Origin: Ectopseudomonas alcaliphila
Lineage (GTDB): Bacteria; Pseudomonadota; Gammaproteobacteria; Pseudomonadales; Pseudomonadaceae
Assembly: GCF_900101755.1 (NCBI RefSeq)
Contig: NZ_FNAE01000002.1
Coordinates: 28,480 to 92,479, forward strand
Direction: 5' to 3'
DNA: 64,000 nucleotides
Below, one piece after another: positions 1 through 8,876 of the stretch. The translations under genes were made by a program, and so were the position numbers. Below the pieces are notes generated by a model. It ran no database searches. It had not been told where the DNA came from and worked only from the letters and a program-made list of their open reading frames with translations. Within the stretch, counting starts at the first letter, position 1, and each line of letters opens with the position of its first letter.

Positions 1-91
1 CGGCTTCACTGCCGAGTAGGCAGCTCAGAAAAGCAGATCAGCGACGACCCCATGACGCAGGCGCTTCACTGCCGAGTAGGCAGCCCAACAC
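1..91 (+). CRISPR. Tail of type I-F CRISPR array 1
   Basis: Two 28-bp repeats are visible, at 4-31 and 64-91, separated by a 32-bp spacer (32-63). The repeat contains the I-F stem CTGCC/GGCAG with loop GAGTA and ends in CTCAGAAA. The second copy keeps the stem but its last eight bases have decayed to CCCAACAC, which marks the leader-distal end. The crRNA sense is therefore the plus strand, the same direction as cas1, which begins 54 bases later. The rest of the array, including its leader, lies left of the window. The loop differs from that of array 2 (GTATA), so the two arrays have distinct repeat subtypes. Confidence 0.93.
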
Positions 92-145
92 TTGGCACCC
101 ACAGCCAAAAGGACTTAACTGCAGGCACTGCCTCAGGAGCCTTTC

Positions 146-1114
146 ATGGACGACATCAGCCCCTCCGACCTCAAGACCATCCTTCACTCAAAGCGCGCCA
201 ATCTGTACTACCTGCAGCACTGCCGGGTGCTGGTCAACGGCGGGCGGGTGGAGTATGTGACCGATGCAGGCAAGCAGTCGCTGTACTGGAACATTCCCAT
301 CGCCAACACCACCACCATCCTGCTCGGCACCGGCACTTCGATCACCCAGGCGGCGATGCGCGAGCTGGCCAAGGCCGGTGTACTGGTGGGCTTCTGTGGC
401 GGTGGCGGTACGCCGCTGTTTTCAGCCAACGAGATGGATGTGGAAGTGGCCTGGTTCTCGCCGCAGAGTGAATACCGCCCCACCGAGTACCTGCAGAAGT
501 GGGTGAAGTTCTGGTTCGATGACGACAAACGCCTGGAAGCGGCCAAGGCCTTCCAACTGGCGCGTCTGCAACGCATTCGCCGGAGTTGGCTGCACAGCCG
601 ACCACTCAAGGACGCCGGTTTTCAGGTCGATACCGCAGCCCTGGAGCACGCCCTCGACGCTTCGCAGCACGCTATCGTGGCGGCACCGGACAACACCTTC
701 CTGCTCACCGAAGAAGCCCGCCTGAGCAAGCAGTTGTTCGCCCTGGCCGCCCGAGCCGTGAGTTACGGCGACTTCACCCGTGCCAAGAACGGCTCCGGCG
801 GCGACCCGGCCAACCGTTTTCTCGACCACGGTAACTACCTGGCCTACGGCCTGGCCGCCAGCGCCACCTGGGTGCTCGGCATCCCTCATGGCCTGGCCGT
901 GCTGCACGGCAAGACGCGGCGTGGCGGCCTGGTGTTCGACGTGGCCGATCTGGTGAAAGACGCCACCATTCTGCCGCAGGCCTTCGTCAGCGCCGTGCGC
1001 GGCGACGAGGAGCAGGAGTTTCGCCAGGCCTGTATCGAGAACCTGACCCGCAGCGAGTCGCTGGACTTCATGATCGACACCCTCAAGGCCGTGGCCGAAC
1101 AGGTCGGCGCATGA
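146..1114 (+). CDS. cas1: CRISPR-associated endonuclease Cas1, type I-F
   Basis: Integrase that, with the Cas2 part of the fused Cas2-3 protein, inserts new spacers at the leader end of the arrays. The 322-residue length fits the I-F family (about 320). The metal-binding catalytic set falls where the P. aeruginosa protein has it: E190 (in TEEARLSK), H254 (AVLHGKTRRG) and D265/D268 (LVFDVADL). An AGGAG-like ribosome site precedes the ATG. The gene starts 54 bases after the last repeat of array 1 and its stop overlaps the cas3 start by four bases (ATGA), indicating translational coupling. No truncation is seen. Confidence 0.97.
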   Translation: MDDISPSDLKTILHSKRANLYYLQHCRVLVNGGRVEYVTDAGKQSLYWNIPIANTTTILLGTGTSITQAAMRELAKAGVLVGFCGGGGTPLFSANEMDVEVAWFSPQSEYRPTEYLQKWVKFWFDDDKRLEAAKAFQLARLQRIRRSWLHSRPLKDAGFQVDTAALEHALDASQHAIVAAPDNTFLLTEEARLSKQLFALAARAVSYGDFTRAKNGSGGDPANRFLDHGNYLAYGLAASATWVLGIPHGLAVLHGKTRRGGLVFDVADLVKDATILPQAFVSAVRGDEEQEFRQACIENLTRSESLDFMIDTLKAVAEQVGA

Positions 1115-4100
1115 ACGTGCTGCTGATCGCCCAATGCGACAAACGGGCACTGGTGGAGAGCCGGCGCATCCTCGACCAGTTCGCCGAGCGACGGGGCGAG
1201 CGCACCTGGCAGACACCGATCACCCAGGCCGGGCTGGATACGCTGCGCAAGCTGCTGAAAAAGACTGCCCGACGCAACACCGCCGTGGCCTGTCACTGGA
1301 TTCGCGGCAAGGACCACAGCGAACTGCTGTGGATAGTCGGCGATGCCAGCCGCTTCAACGTACAGGGCGCGGTGCCCACCAATACCACCCGCCGCGACGT
1401 GCTGCGCAAAAGTGATGAGAACGACTGGCACAGCGCCGAGGATCTTCGTCTGCTCAGCACCCTGGCCGCGCTGCTGCATGACCTGGGCAAAGCCAGTCTG
1501 GCATTCCAGAACCGCCTCAAACCCGGCGCGCCCATGGAGCGCAACCTGTACCGTCACGAATGGACATCATTGCGTCTGTTCCAGGCCTTTGTCGGCAACG
1601 ACGACGACTCGGCATGGCTCGCACGCCTGGCCAACCCCAGCCCGCAGGATGACGCCACCTGGCTGAGCCGCCTGCAACGCGACGGCCTCGACCCCGACTG
1701 CGACAAACCCTTTCGCCACCTACCGCCCTTGGCCGCCGCACTGGCCTGGCTGGTACTGACCCATCATCGCCTACCCCTGATGCCGAGCGAGGACACGCGC
1801 CTGGGCAGCAAGATTCGCCATTTCCAGCTCGGCATGCTGAAGAACCTGCCAGGAGATATCGATGCCAGTTGGAACGAGCATTGTGCCACCCAGGACAGGG
1901 CACAGATCGAACCTTACTGGCACTTCCCACATGGCCTGCCAGTGACCACCGAGCGCTGGCGCAAACGGGCCAGCAAGCAGGCCCAACGCCTGCTCGCCCT
2001 GCTACCACGCCGCCCGCAGCAAGACTGGCTTGGCAGCCCCTATCTGATGCACCTGGCACGCCTGAACCTGATGCTCGCCGATCATCACTACTCCAGCCTC
2101 ACCGGCCCGGGCCGGGTGCAGGGCGAGGCGGGCTATCCACTGTGGGCCAATACCGAGCGCAAAAGCGGCAAGTTCAACCAGGGCCTCGACGAACACCTGC
2201 TTGGGGTCGAGGCCAATGCCGGGCTGATCGGCCACCGCCTGGCCGACTTCGAGCGCAGCCTGCCACGCCTGAGCCGGCACAAGGGCCTGAAGAAGCGCAG
2301 CGGCAACGAACGCTTTCGCTGGCAGGACAAGGCCTTCGATCTGGCCGCTGGCATGCGCGAACAGGCTGCCCGGCACGGCGCCTTCATCGTCAACATGGCC
2401 TCCACCGGTTGCGGCAAGACCCTGGGCAATGCACGCATCATGTATGCCCTGAGCGACCCCGAGCGCGGCATGCGCTGTGCTTTCGCACTTGGCCTGCGCA
2501 GCCTGACCCTGCAAACCGGGCGCGCCTTCCGCCAACGCCTGCGCCTGGACGAGGACGACCTGGCCATCCGCGTCGGTGGCACGGCCAACAGCACGCTGTT
2601 CGAGCACCAGCAAGCCCTCGCCGAACGCAGTGGCTCAGCCTCCAGCCAGGCACTGTTCGAGGACGATGGCCATGTGCGCTTCGACGGTAATGTGGACGCC
2701 CACCCCCTGCTCAACAAAGTGATCCATGAACCCCAGGTGCGCGCCCTGCTGGTCGCGCCGGTACTGGTCTGCACCATCGACCACCTGACCCCGGCCACCG
2801 AAAGCCAGCGCGGCGGCCGGCAGATCGCCCCCATGCTGCGCCTGATGAGCGGCGACCTGGTACTCGACGAACCGGACGATTTCGACATCGCGGACCTGCC
2901 TGCCCTGGCGCGCCTAGTGCACTGGGCCGGGCTGCTCGGCAGCCGTGTTCTGCTGTCCTCAGCCACCTTGCCGCCCGCGCTGATCCAGGGGCTGTTCGAG
3001 GCCTATAGCGCCGGGCGCAGTGAATACCAACGCCATCGTGGCGAACGTCCCGGCGAGCTGCCGGCCATCGCATGTGCCTGGGTCGATGAACAGCGGCAAA
3101 GCCGCCTGGACTGTAGCGACAGCGCCAGTTTCAGCGCCGCCCACCTGGACTTTGCCCAGCGCCGCCACACCTGGCTCGCTGCACAGCCAGCGCGCCGCCA
3201 TGCGCAACTGCAGCCCCTGCGCTTTGCCAGCCAACGCCCGGAGGAGATTCGCCTGGCCTTCGCCGAACAGATACTGACCGCCGCCCAAAGCCTGCACAAT
3301 GCCAACGCTACAACCGATCCGCACAGCGGCAAGCGCGTGAGTTTCGGTCTGGTACGCATGGCCAATATCGAGCCCCTGTTCGATGTGGCGCTGGCCCTGT
3401 TTCGCCAGGGTGCCGCCGAGGGCATGCGCATCCACCTGTGCGTCTATCACTCGCAATTCCCGCTGCTGCTGCGCTCGGCCATCGAAAACCGGCTGGATAC
3501 CACCCTGCAACGTGAACAGCCGGAAGCTGTATTCGCCCTGCCGGAAATCCGCCAGCGCCTGCGGCATTACGCCGAGCCAGAGCAACTCTTCATCGTGCTG
3601 GGCTCACCCGTGACCGAAGTGGGCCGCGACCATGATTACGACTGGGCCCTGGTCGAGCCCTCGTCCATGCGCTCGCTGATTCAGTTGGCAGGTCGCGTGC
3701 GGCGCCATCGCCCCGAGCCCTGGAGCGCAACCAATGTGCAGATATTCGACAGCAACCTGCGCCATGCCGAACGGCGCGACCAACCAGCCTTCTGCAAACC
3801 CGGTTTCGAGACGGAACATTCCTGGCGGCTGAACGCCCATCGCCTGGACAAGCTGCTGGAGGCCGAGCAGTACCAACAGATCGACGCCCGCCCGCGCATT
3901 CTCGAGCGCCCCGCGCCACTCGACGCCACGGGTAATCTGGTCGACCTGGAACACGCGCGCCTGCAAGGCTGGATGCTGCAACCCACCGAACCCGACCCGA
4001 CCACGCTGTCTGAGCGCCAGCGGCGGCGGCAAAGCAGCCAGCCGCGCGAAATGAACGCCCATGACGGCTGGAGCCAGCCGCTGCTGCACCTCACTGCCTT

Positions 4101-4461
4101 GGCCCAGCAGCAGCAACCCTTTCGCCTCGACACTCAGCCAAGGATCGAGCTGATCTTGCTGCCGGACGACGATGGCGAGGATTATCAGTTGCACCGCATC
4201 GACCCCGGCCAGCGCCGCTACGAACAGATCTACGTGCTGGTGGAAAACAGCCTGCACCAGCGCATCGCCGACAGCGAACTGGCCGGCCCGCGCATCAGCC
4301 CCTGGGGCACAACCGACTACCTCAGCGCGCTGGATGAACTGGCGCAGGAGCTGGACATGAGCCTGGAGGGGTGCGCCAAACGCTTCGGGACCGTCAACCT
4401 GCCCGAGAGCGAGCGAGGCTGGCGCTTTCACCCCGCGCTGGGGTTTGCCAAGCGTCGGTGA
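1111..4461 (+). CDS. cas3: CRISPR-associated Cas2-3 fusion nuclease-helicase, type I-F
   Basis: Fused adaptation and interference protein: it partners with Cas1 for spacer uptake and degrades DNA bound by the Csy complex. Residues 1-85 form the Cas2-like ferredoxin fold (start MNVLLIAQCDKRAL). An HD nuclease domain follows with H123-D124 (LLHDLGKA), H149 and HH at 218-219. The superfamily 2 helicase has Walker A STGCGKT at 431-437, a DEPD box near 586-589, LSSATLPP near 614 and the arginine-finger motif QLAGRVRRHR near 858. The 1116 residues are a little more than the usual length of about 1075. All key residues are present, so it looks functional. The 3' end of the gene forms the first arm of a terminator. 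Confidence 0.97.
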   Translation: MNVLLIAQCDKRALVESRRILDQFAERRGERTWQTPITQAGLDTLRKLLKKTARRNTAVACHWIRGKDHSELLWIVGDASRFNVQGAVPTNTTRRDVLRKSDENDWHSAEDLRLLSTLAALLHDLGKASLAFQNRLKPGAPMERNLYRHEWTSLRLFQAFVGNDDDSAWLARLANPSPQDDATWLSRLQRDGLDPDCDKPFRHLPPLAAALAWLVLTHHRLPLMPSEDTRLGSKIRHFQLGMLKNLPGDIDASWNEHCATQDRAQIEPYWHFPHGLPVTTERWRKRASKQAQRLLALLPRRPQQDWLGSPYLMHLARLNLMLADHHYSSLTGPGRVQGEAGYPLWANTERKSGKFNQGLDEHLLGVEANAGLIGHRLADFERSLPRLSRHKGLKKRSGNERFRWQDKAFDLAAGMREQAARHGAFIVNMASTGCGKTLGNARIMYALSDPERGMRCAFALGLRSLTLQTGRAFRQRLRLDEDDLAIRVGGTANSTLFEHQQALAERSGSASSQALFEDDGHVRFDGNVDAHPLLNKVIHEPQVRALLVAPVLVCTIDHLTPATESQRGGRQIAPMLRLMSGDLVLDEPDDFDIADLPALARLVHWAGLLGSRVLLSSATLPPALIQGLFEAYSAGRSEYQRHRGERPGELPAIACAWVDEQRQSRLDCSDSASFSAAHLDFAQRRHTWLAAQPARRHAQLQPLRFASQRPEEIRLAFAEQILTAAQSLHNANATTDPHSGKRVSFGLVRMANIEPLFDVALALFRQGAAEGMRIHLCVYHSQFPLLLRSAIENRLDTTLQREQPEAVFALPEIRQRLRHYAEPEQLFIVLGSPVTEVGRDHDYDWALVEPSSMRSLIQLAGRVRRHRPEPWSATNVQIFDSNLRHAERRDQPAFCKPGFETEHSWRLNAHRLDKLLEAEQYQQIDARPRILERPAPLDATGNLVDLEHARLQGWMLQPTEPDPTTLSERQRRRQSSQPREMNAHDGWSQPLLHLTALAQQQQPFRLDTQPRIELILLPDDDGEDYQLHRIDPGQRRYEQIYVLVENSLHQRIADSELAGPRISPWGTTDYLSALDELAQELDMSLEGCAKRFGTVNLPESERGWRFHPALGFAKRR

Positions 4462-4493
4462 AGCATATGCAGGGGCGTAGCCGACGCTTTTTT
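4451..4493 (+). terminator. Rho-independent terminator overlapping the cas3 stop
   Basis: AGCGTCGG at 4451-4458 (the last codons of cas3) is exactly complementary to CCGACGCT at 4481-4488, which runs into six T residues (4488-4493). The loop of 22 bases contains a further small palindrome and an alternative inner stem (GCGT/ACGC). This would end the cas1-cas3 transcript before the hipA gene. Confidence 0.65.
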
Positions 4494-4532
4494 CATCCAC
4501 CATTGGAAGCTATCTGGCGAGTGGCAGAGCCA

Positions 4533-4563
4533 TGGTGGGCAAGCTGCCCGTTGCCCACCCTAC
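4533..4563. repeat. REP-like inverted repeat (GGTGGGC...GCCCACCCTAC family)
   Basis: GGTGGGCAA and TTGCCCACC are inverted around an 8-base loop and are followed by CTAC. The same GCCCACCCTAC end is found at 21040-21050. It lies in the 171-base gap between the convergent cas3 and hipA genes. Confidence 0.6.
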
Positions 4564-4632
4564 GGCCTGCCTCGTTCGCGCTTATCACAGCGGAACGCGA
4601 TTGAATCCGCGCCTACATCCTGCGTGGCGAGT

Positions 4633-5898
4633 CTAACTCTCGATCCGAAAATCCCCATGCAACGCCCGCCAATGCTCACGCAGGGCGGCCTTGTGCACAT
4701 CCTGCATCGGGCTGTCGCGCAACGCGGCCGGCCATAGCTCGCGGGCTTTGCCGATGGCAGCTTTAAGGTTGTAGAGAATCGGCGACTCCGGCAGGTCCGC
4801 GCGGTTGGCCCAGCGGCGGAAGTGTTCGAGCGATACCGCATACCACTGCTTGGTCTGCGCCATATTCAGCGCGTAGTGCTGCTCAGCGTGGATATAGGCC
4901 TTGGTGAAGAGGATGTCATAGGCCGGCGACAGCACGGGTTTTACGCCATCGGGGTAGAGAATGCTCCAGTTCTTCAAATGCGCATCGCCGTTGCCCAGCA
5001 GGATATTGACCAACAGGCGCACGGCCATCTGCACCGCATCGCGCTGGCCGTTGTAAGTGTTCTGGTAGACCAGCCGAGCGATCTGTTCGTAACTGGCCTT
5101 CTGGTATTTCTCGGCGGCATAGCTGAACAACACCTGAGCGAAGTCCTCGGCATGCACGCGCCGCCCCTCGGCCCGGTCGAAACGCCGGATGGCGTAGGCA
5201 TAGCCTTCGTCGGGCAGCTTGATCTCCGGCAGGCGCTCGAGCTTGTCCAGCTCCACCAGGCGGATCTCCGGGATGTCCACGCCGGCCAGCTCCGCCAGGC
5301 GCATGCTGGTGTACTCGTTCAGCGGTACATGGGCATGCACTGTAGAAGGCGTCTTGATGATCCAGTCACCGGGCGCCGCCGCATCCCCCAATTGGTAACG
5401 GCCATCGCGCTGGTGCATGGAAAACTTCATCTGCACCCCGGCCAGGGAAAAATGCGCCACCCGGTCCACGGCATCCACTGCCACCCGGTCGAGCCGTCCG
5501 TGGTCACCAAAGGCCGCATCCGGGATGGCCTCGGCAGCAACCGGTTCGGCGATTAGGGCGCCGGGCAGGTCGCCGCCCAGGTGTACCAACAGCGGAAACT
5601 CGTTGTGCTCATGGACCTTCAAGCGCTGGGCCAGCAGTTGGCGCAGGGCGCCTTCGGGCAGCAGGTTGCTCAGCAGTGGGTGCAACTGCATGTTGGTCGC
5701 CACCGGGAAACTCTTGCCAGCACGGGCCGCGAAGGTGGCCGGGTTGGCCAGTGACAGGGTCAGCGCGGGGCGGTTGGCATCCTCAACAAACGACGGCGCC
5801 AGCGACAACACCGTGCGGTTATGCGCATAGCCGGCCACGTAACCCACCAACTGCCCATGCAGCGTCAGCCTGAGTGCCGAAACCTGCTCGCCGGCCAT
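4633..5898 (-). CDS. hipA: HipA-family serine/threonine kinase toxin
   Basis: Toxin half of a HipBA pair. Family members phosphorylate translation factors (E. coli HipA modifies glutamyl-tRNA synthetase) and halt growth; the target here is unknown. The 421 residues include an N-terminal HipA coupling domain, the loop serine S151 (HFSLAGVQMKFS) that matches the inactivating autophosphorylation site, an ATP lysine K182 (WIIKTPS), the catalytic loop GNGDAHLKN with D305, and the metal-binding AYD328. The set appears complete, so the kinase should be active. The ATG shares one base with the hipB stop (TGATG). It runs antisense to and between cas3 and csy1, which is unusual for a type I-F locus. 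Confidence 0.93.
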   Translation of the reverse strand: MAGEQVSALRLTLHGQLVGYVAGYAHNRTVLSLAPSFVEDANRPALTLSLANPATFAARAGKSFPVATNMQLHPLLSNLLPEGALRQLLAQRLKVHEHNEFPLLVHLGGDLPGALIAEPVAAEAIPDAAFGDHGRLDRVAVDAVDRVAHFSLAGVQMKFSMHQRDGRYQLGDAAAPGDWIIKTPSTVHAHVPLNEYTSMRLAELAGVDIPEIRLVELDKLERLPEIKLPDEGYAYAIRRFDRAEGRRVHAEDFAQVLFSYAAEKYQKASYEQIARLVYQNTYNGQRDAVQMAVRLLVNILLGNGDAHLKNWSILYPDGVKPVLSPAYDILFTKAYIHAEQHYALNMAQTKQWYAVSLEHFRRWANRADLPESPILYNLKAAIGKARELWPAALRDSPMQDVHKAALREHWRALHGDFRIES

Positions 5899-6239
5899 CA
5901 GTCGTCACCCAGGTCTTGCCAAGGGTCTTCGATGGTTTCCTTGACGCCCGCGCCAGGCGCAGACGATGGCGAGCGGTCCATGGCGTAGTTCTGTTGCGCC
6001 TTGGCGGGGCCAGCCTCCAGTAATTGCTCGACCTGACGCGCCAGCTCCTTGGGGATCAGCATGAGAGTGGCGTCGAGCCCCTCGGCGATCTTGTCCAGGG
6101 TGGCCAGGCTGGGGTTGCCGTCTTTTTCGATCTTGCCGTACTGCTGGCGATTGAGCCCCACACGCAACGGCATGTCCGTGCCTTTCAGGCCGAGTTGAAG
6201 GCGTCGGCGTTTGATCTGGGTCAGCACTGTGCTGCGCAT
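5898..6239 (-). CDS. hipB: HipB-family XRE antitoxin/repressor
   Basis: DNA-binding antitoxin of 113 residues. A helix-turn-helix of the XRE/Cro type spans about residues 8-55 (LGLKGTDMPLRVGLNRQQYG and following). A longer tail ends in acidic residues (EDPWQDLGDD). HipB proteins hold HipA inactive and repress their own promoter by binding palindromes upstream. Such palindromes are abundant in the region just upstream of this gene (6267-6428), which it shares with csy1 on the other strand. hipA follows directly with a one-base overlap. Confidence 0.9.
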   Translation of the reverse strand: MRSTVLTQIKRRRLQLGLKGTDMPLRVGLNRQQYGKIEKDGNPSLATLDKIAEGLDATLMLIPKELARQVEQLLEAGPAKAQQNYAMDRSPSSAPGAGVKETIEDPWQDLGDD

Positions 6240-6515
6240 GGGCTACCTCACTCGCTCTATTCAGAGTGCAGCATATAAGGCTCTATTGGATAAAAAGAGC
6301 CTTATATGATGCAAATAAACCAATCCGAAGCTTATGTGCTTCATTAGTAAGTGAAGTTTATAAGCTTCACAAGCATTTATTTGCAGTATAAATGCTTCTT
6401 TTAAGAGCCAATGCAGCATAAAGGGCTCAAGCGGTCTGAGTCAGGCGGGCAGCCAAAATTAGTGGCAAAACAATGCTACTTTTCGTGTTGCCTCCCAGCA
6501 CAAGGACACGCTGCT
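6240..6515. promoter_or_regulatory. Divergent hipB/csy1 control region with repeated operator-like half-sites
   Basis: AT-rich 276-bp gap. A 17-bp unit TGCAGCATATAAGGCTC occurs at 6267-6283, again inverted at 6297-6313 (16/17 identical) and in direct orientation at 6412-6428 (15/17). The first pair is an inverted repeat with 13 contiguous matching bases (6272-6284 and 6296-6308). Between the pair and the third copy lie further inverted repeats: GAAGCTTAT/ATAAGCTTC (6327-6335, 6360-6368), GTGAAG/CTTCAC (6351-6356, 6365-6370) and AAGCATTTA/TAAATGCTT (6371-6379, 6389-6397). TATAAA at 6387-6392 could be a -10 element for csy1. HipB is the obvious candidate binder; this is inference. Confidence 0.7.
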
Positions 6516-7877
6516 ATGCACGACCCGTCCACACACCGACAAAGCGAAATCCGCAGCCTTATCCAAGGTTTTATCGCCGAACGCTTAGCCACCAAGCTCG
6601 AAGGCTTGGCCGACGATGACCCCAGGCACACCACCCTGCTTGCCCAATACGCACCGGCCACCTGGCTGGAAGAGGCCGCCCGCCGTGCCGGACAGATCCA
6701 GGCGGTGACCCATACGCTCAAGGCGATTCACCCGGACGCCAAGGGCACCAACCTCTACTGTTTACCACGCGCGCTGCCCCAGCATCAGTTGGTCGGCAGC
6801 CATTGCCTGGGCGACGACTTTGCCGGCGATGTGGTGGGCAATGCCGCCGCGCTGGATGTCTACAAGCTGCTCAAGCTGGAACACGACGGCCAGGCACTGC
6901 TCGACCTGCTGCTGGCCGCAGATGCCGACGCTATCGCCGCGCTGCATGACGATGCCGAACAGGCCCGGAGCCTGGCCGCCGCCTTTACCAGCATCACCCG
7001 CGCCCGCGACGGCCTGGCCTCCCACACCCACGGCAAGCAGTTGTACTGGCTGGTGGGCGATGATCCACGCAACGATGCGCACTTCCATCTGCTCGCGCCG
7101 CTGTATGCCAGCTCGCTGGCACACCGGACTTACCAGGGCATCCAGGCGGATCGCTTCGGCGAGCCGGCCAAGGAAGCGCGCCAGGCACGCCGCGACAAGC
7201 AGTTTCATCCTGGCGTGATCCACGAGTACCCCGACCTGGCGGTGCAGAAACTCGGTGGCACCAAACCGCAGAACATCTCCCAGCTCAACAGCGAGCGGCG
7301 TGGCGACAACTACCTGCTCGCCTCCCTGCCGCCAAACTGGCAGCAGCGCGACGTACGCCTGCCGATCCGCACCCGTGATGGCTCGATCTTCCCGGCCTTT
7401 GGCCAGCGCCCGGCGGTGGCCGAACTGGTGCGCAACCTTCGCGACTTCCTGCTCAGCGGCCCGCCACCGAATGTGCATACCCGCAACAGCCGCGATGAAC
7501 TGCTCACCGAGCTGATCGACGAGCTGCTGCTGTATGCCGCCGAGCTATGGGCCTTCGAGCCCGGCTGGTCGACCAGGCCCGAGTGCAACCTCAACCGTGC
7601 CGAGCAGCTGTGGCTGGATTTTCGCCGCGCCGAGCACGACGCCATCTTCGCCAGCGAATGGCGACGCATGGAGTGGCTCGCGGAAATTCGCCAGCGGTTC
7701 GCCAACTGGCTCAATGCGCGGCTGGTCAGCAAACTCTCGGTCGGCGATGTGGAGAACAGTTACTGGGCCAAAAAAGCTGGCAGCAATGCCCTGTGGCTCG
7801 ACCTCGACTGGCTGAACCGGGCCTGGGTCGAACAATTCGAGCGCGAGCAACGCGACCTGGAGGCCGAACATGAGTGA
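6516..7877 (+). CDS. csy1: Type I-F Cascade subunit Csy1 (Cas8f)
   Basis: Large subunit of the I-F surveillance complex; with Csy2 it caps the 5' handle of the crRNA and reads the PAM. The start is placed at the ATG at 6516 because an AAGGA site lies at 6502-6506 and the protein then begins MHDPSTHRQSEIRSLIQGFI, like other Csy1 proteins. An in-frame ATG at 6411 would add 35 unrelated residues and falls in the repeat-rich control region. The product is 453 residues. It overlaps csy2 by eight bases, and the four csy genes form one unit. It is cut off from cas3 by hipBA, so it needs its own promoter. Confidence 0.93.
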   Translation: MHDPSTHRQSEIRSLIQGFIAERLATKLEGLADDDPRHTTLLAQYAPATWLEEAARRAGQIQAVTHTLKAIHPDAKGTNLYCLPRALPQHQLVGSHCLGDDFAGDVVGNAAALDVYKLLKLEHDGQALLDLLLAADADAIAALHDDAEQARSLAAAFTSITRARDGLASHTHGKQLYWLVGDDPRNDAHFHLLAPLYASSLAHRTYQGIQADRFGEPAKEARQARRDKQFHPGVIHEYPDLAVQKLGGTKPQNISQLNSERRGDNYLLASLPPNWQQRDVRLPIRTRDGSIFPAFGQRPAVAELVRNLRDFLLSGPPPNVHTRNSRDELLTELIDELLLYAAELWAFEPGWSTRPECNLNRAEQLWLDFRRAEHDAIFASEWRRMEWLAEIRQRFANWLNARLVSKLSVGDVENSYWAKKAGSNALWLDLDWLNRAWVEQFEREQRDLEAEHE

Positions 7878-8871
7878 ACTGCCCGCCTCCAACGGCTTGT
7901 TGATCGTCCCCCACCTGCGGGTGCAAAACGCCAACGCCATCTCCAGCCCACTGACCTGGGGCTTCCCCGCCATCAGCGCTTTCATCGGCCTGATGCAGGC
8001 CGTCGAGCGCAAGTTCGAGGGTCGCTTCGCCCTGATGTTCGACAGCGTCGCGGTGGTCTGCCACAACCATGAGGCCCAGGTCACCGGGGGCTATCAACGC
8101 GCCTTCCGCCTGACCCGCAACCCGGTCAACGAGCGCGGTGAAACCGCCGCCATCGTCGAAGAGGGGCGTATCCACTTGGACATCACGCTGATCTTCGGCA
8201 TCAGTGGCTATAGCGAAGACGGGCAGGACGACCCAGTGCAGGGCGATTGGCAACAGCGCCGGCAAATCGCCAGTGAGATCGCCGAACTGCTGGGCAGCAT
8301 GCGTATCGCCGGCGGTAGCGTATTCCTCGATCCGCAGCACAAGCCGGTACTGGAGCCTTTGGCACAAGGCGAGGAGCGCAGCAAGCAGTTCCGCCGCCTG
8401 CGTCGCCGCTGGCTGCCGGGCTTCGCACTGGTCAGCCGCGACGACCTGCTACAGGCCCATCTGCAGCATCTGCGTGACGAAAATACTAACGCCAACCTGC
8501 TCGACGCCTGGCTTGATCTTTCACGCCTGAACCTCAGCGCCCAGGAAACCCGCCCGGCCAGCGAAACCCAGCCTGCCAAAGTGGAGTGGCGCGTCCAGCG
8601 TGTAATGCCTAACGGCTGGCTAGTACCGATCCCGGTCGGCTATGGCGCCCTCGGCCCGCTGCAAGCAGCCGGCAGCGTGGCCAACGCACGGGATGGGCAA
8701 ACCCCGCTGCGTTTCGTCGAAAGCCTCTACTCCATCGGCCAATGGCTCAGCCCGCACCGACTGCGCGATGTCGATGACCTGCTCTGGTACGCCAGCGCCG
8801 ATCCCGAGGCCGGCCTGTACCGCTGCCACAACCTCTACAGCCAAAACCTCTGCACTGATGACATGGAGTGA
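7870..8871 (+). CDS. csy2: Type I-F Cascade subunit Csy2 (Cas5f)
   Basis: Cas5-like subunit of 333 residues that binds the crRNA 5' handle together with Csy1. The N-terminal region ([20 protein letters not shown]) is the typical RAMP-fold opening of Csy2. It begins inside the end of csy1 (eight-base overlap), and the ribosome site for csy3 (GGAG) sits in its last codons. Because the repeat handle in this genome reads CTCAGAAA instead of the usual CTAAGAAA, Csy1-Csy2 must accept a cytosine at the third handle position. Confidence 0.94.
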   Translation: MSELPASNGLLIVPHLRVQNANAISSPLTWGFPAISAFIGLMQAVERKFEGRFALMFDSVAVVCHNHEAQVTGGYQRAFRLTRNPVNERGETAAIVEEGRIHLDITLIFGISGYSEDGQDDPVQGDWQQRRQIASEIAELLGSMRIAGGSVFLDPQHKPVLEPLAQGEERSKQFRRLRRRWLPGFALVSRDDLLQAHLQHLRDENTNANLLDAWLDLSRLNLSAQETRPASETQPAKVEWRVQRVMPNGWLVPIPVGYGALGPLQAAGSVANARDGQTPLRFVESLYSIGQWLSPHRLRDVDDLLWYASADPEAGLYRCHNLYSQNLCTDDME

Positions 8872-8876
8872 CCATC

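Noticed and set aside
6411..6515. Upstream ATG at 6411 as the csy1 start
   Set aside because: The extra 35 residues do not look like Csy1, the region is repeat-rich control DNA, and a better ribosome site precedes 6516.
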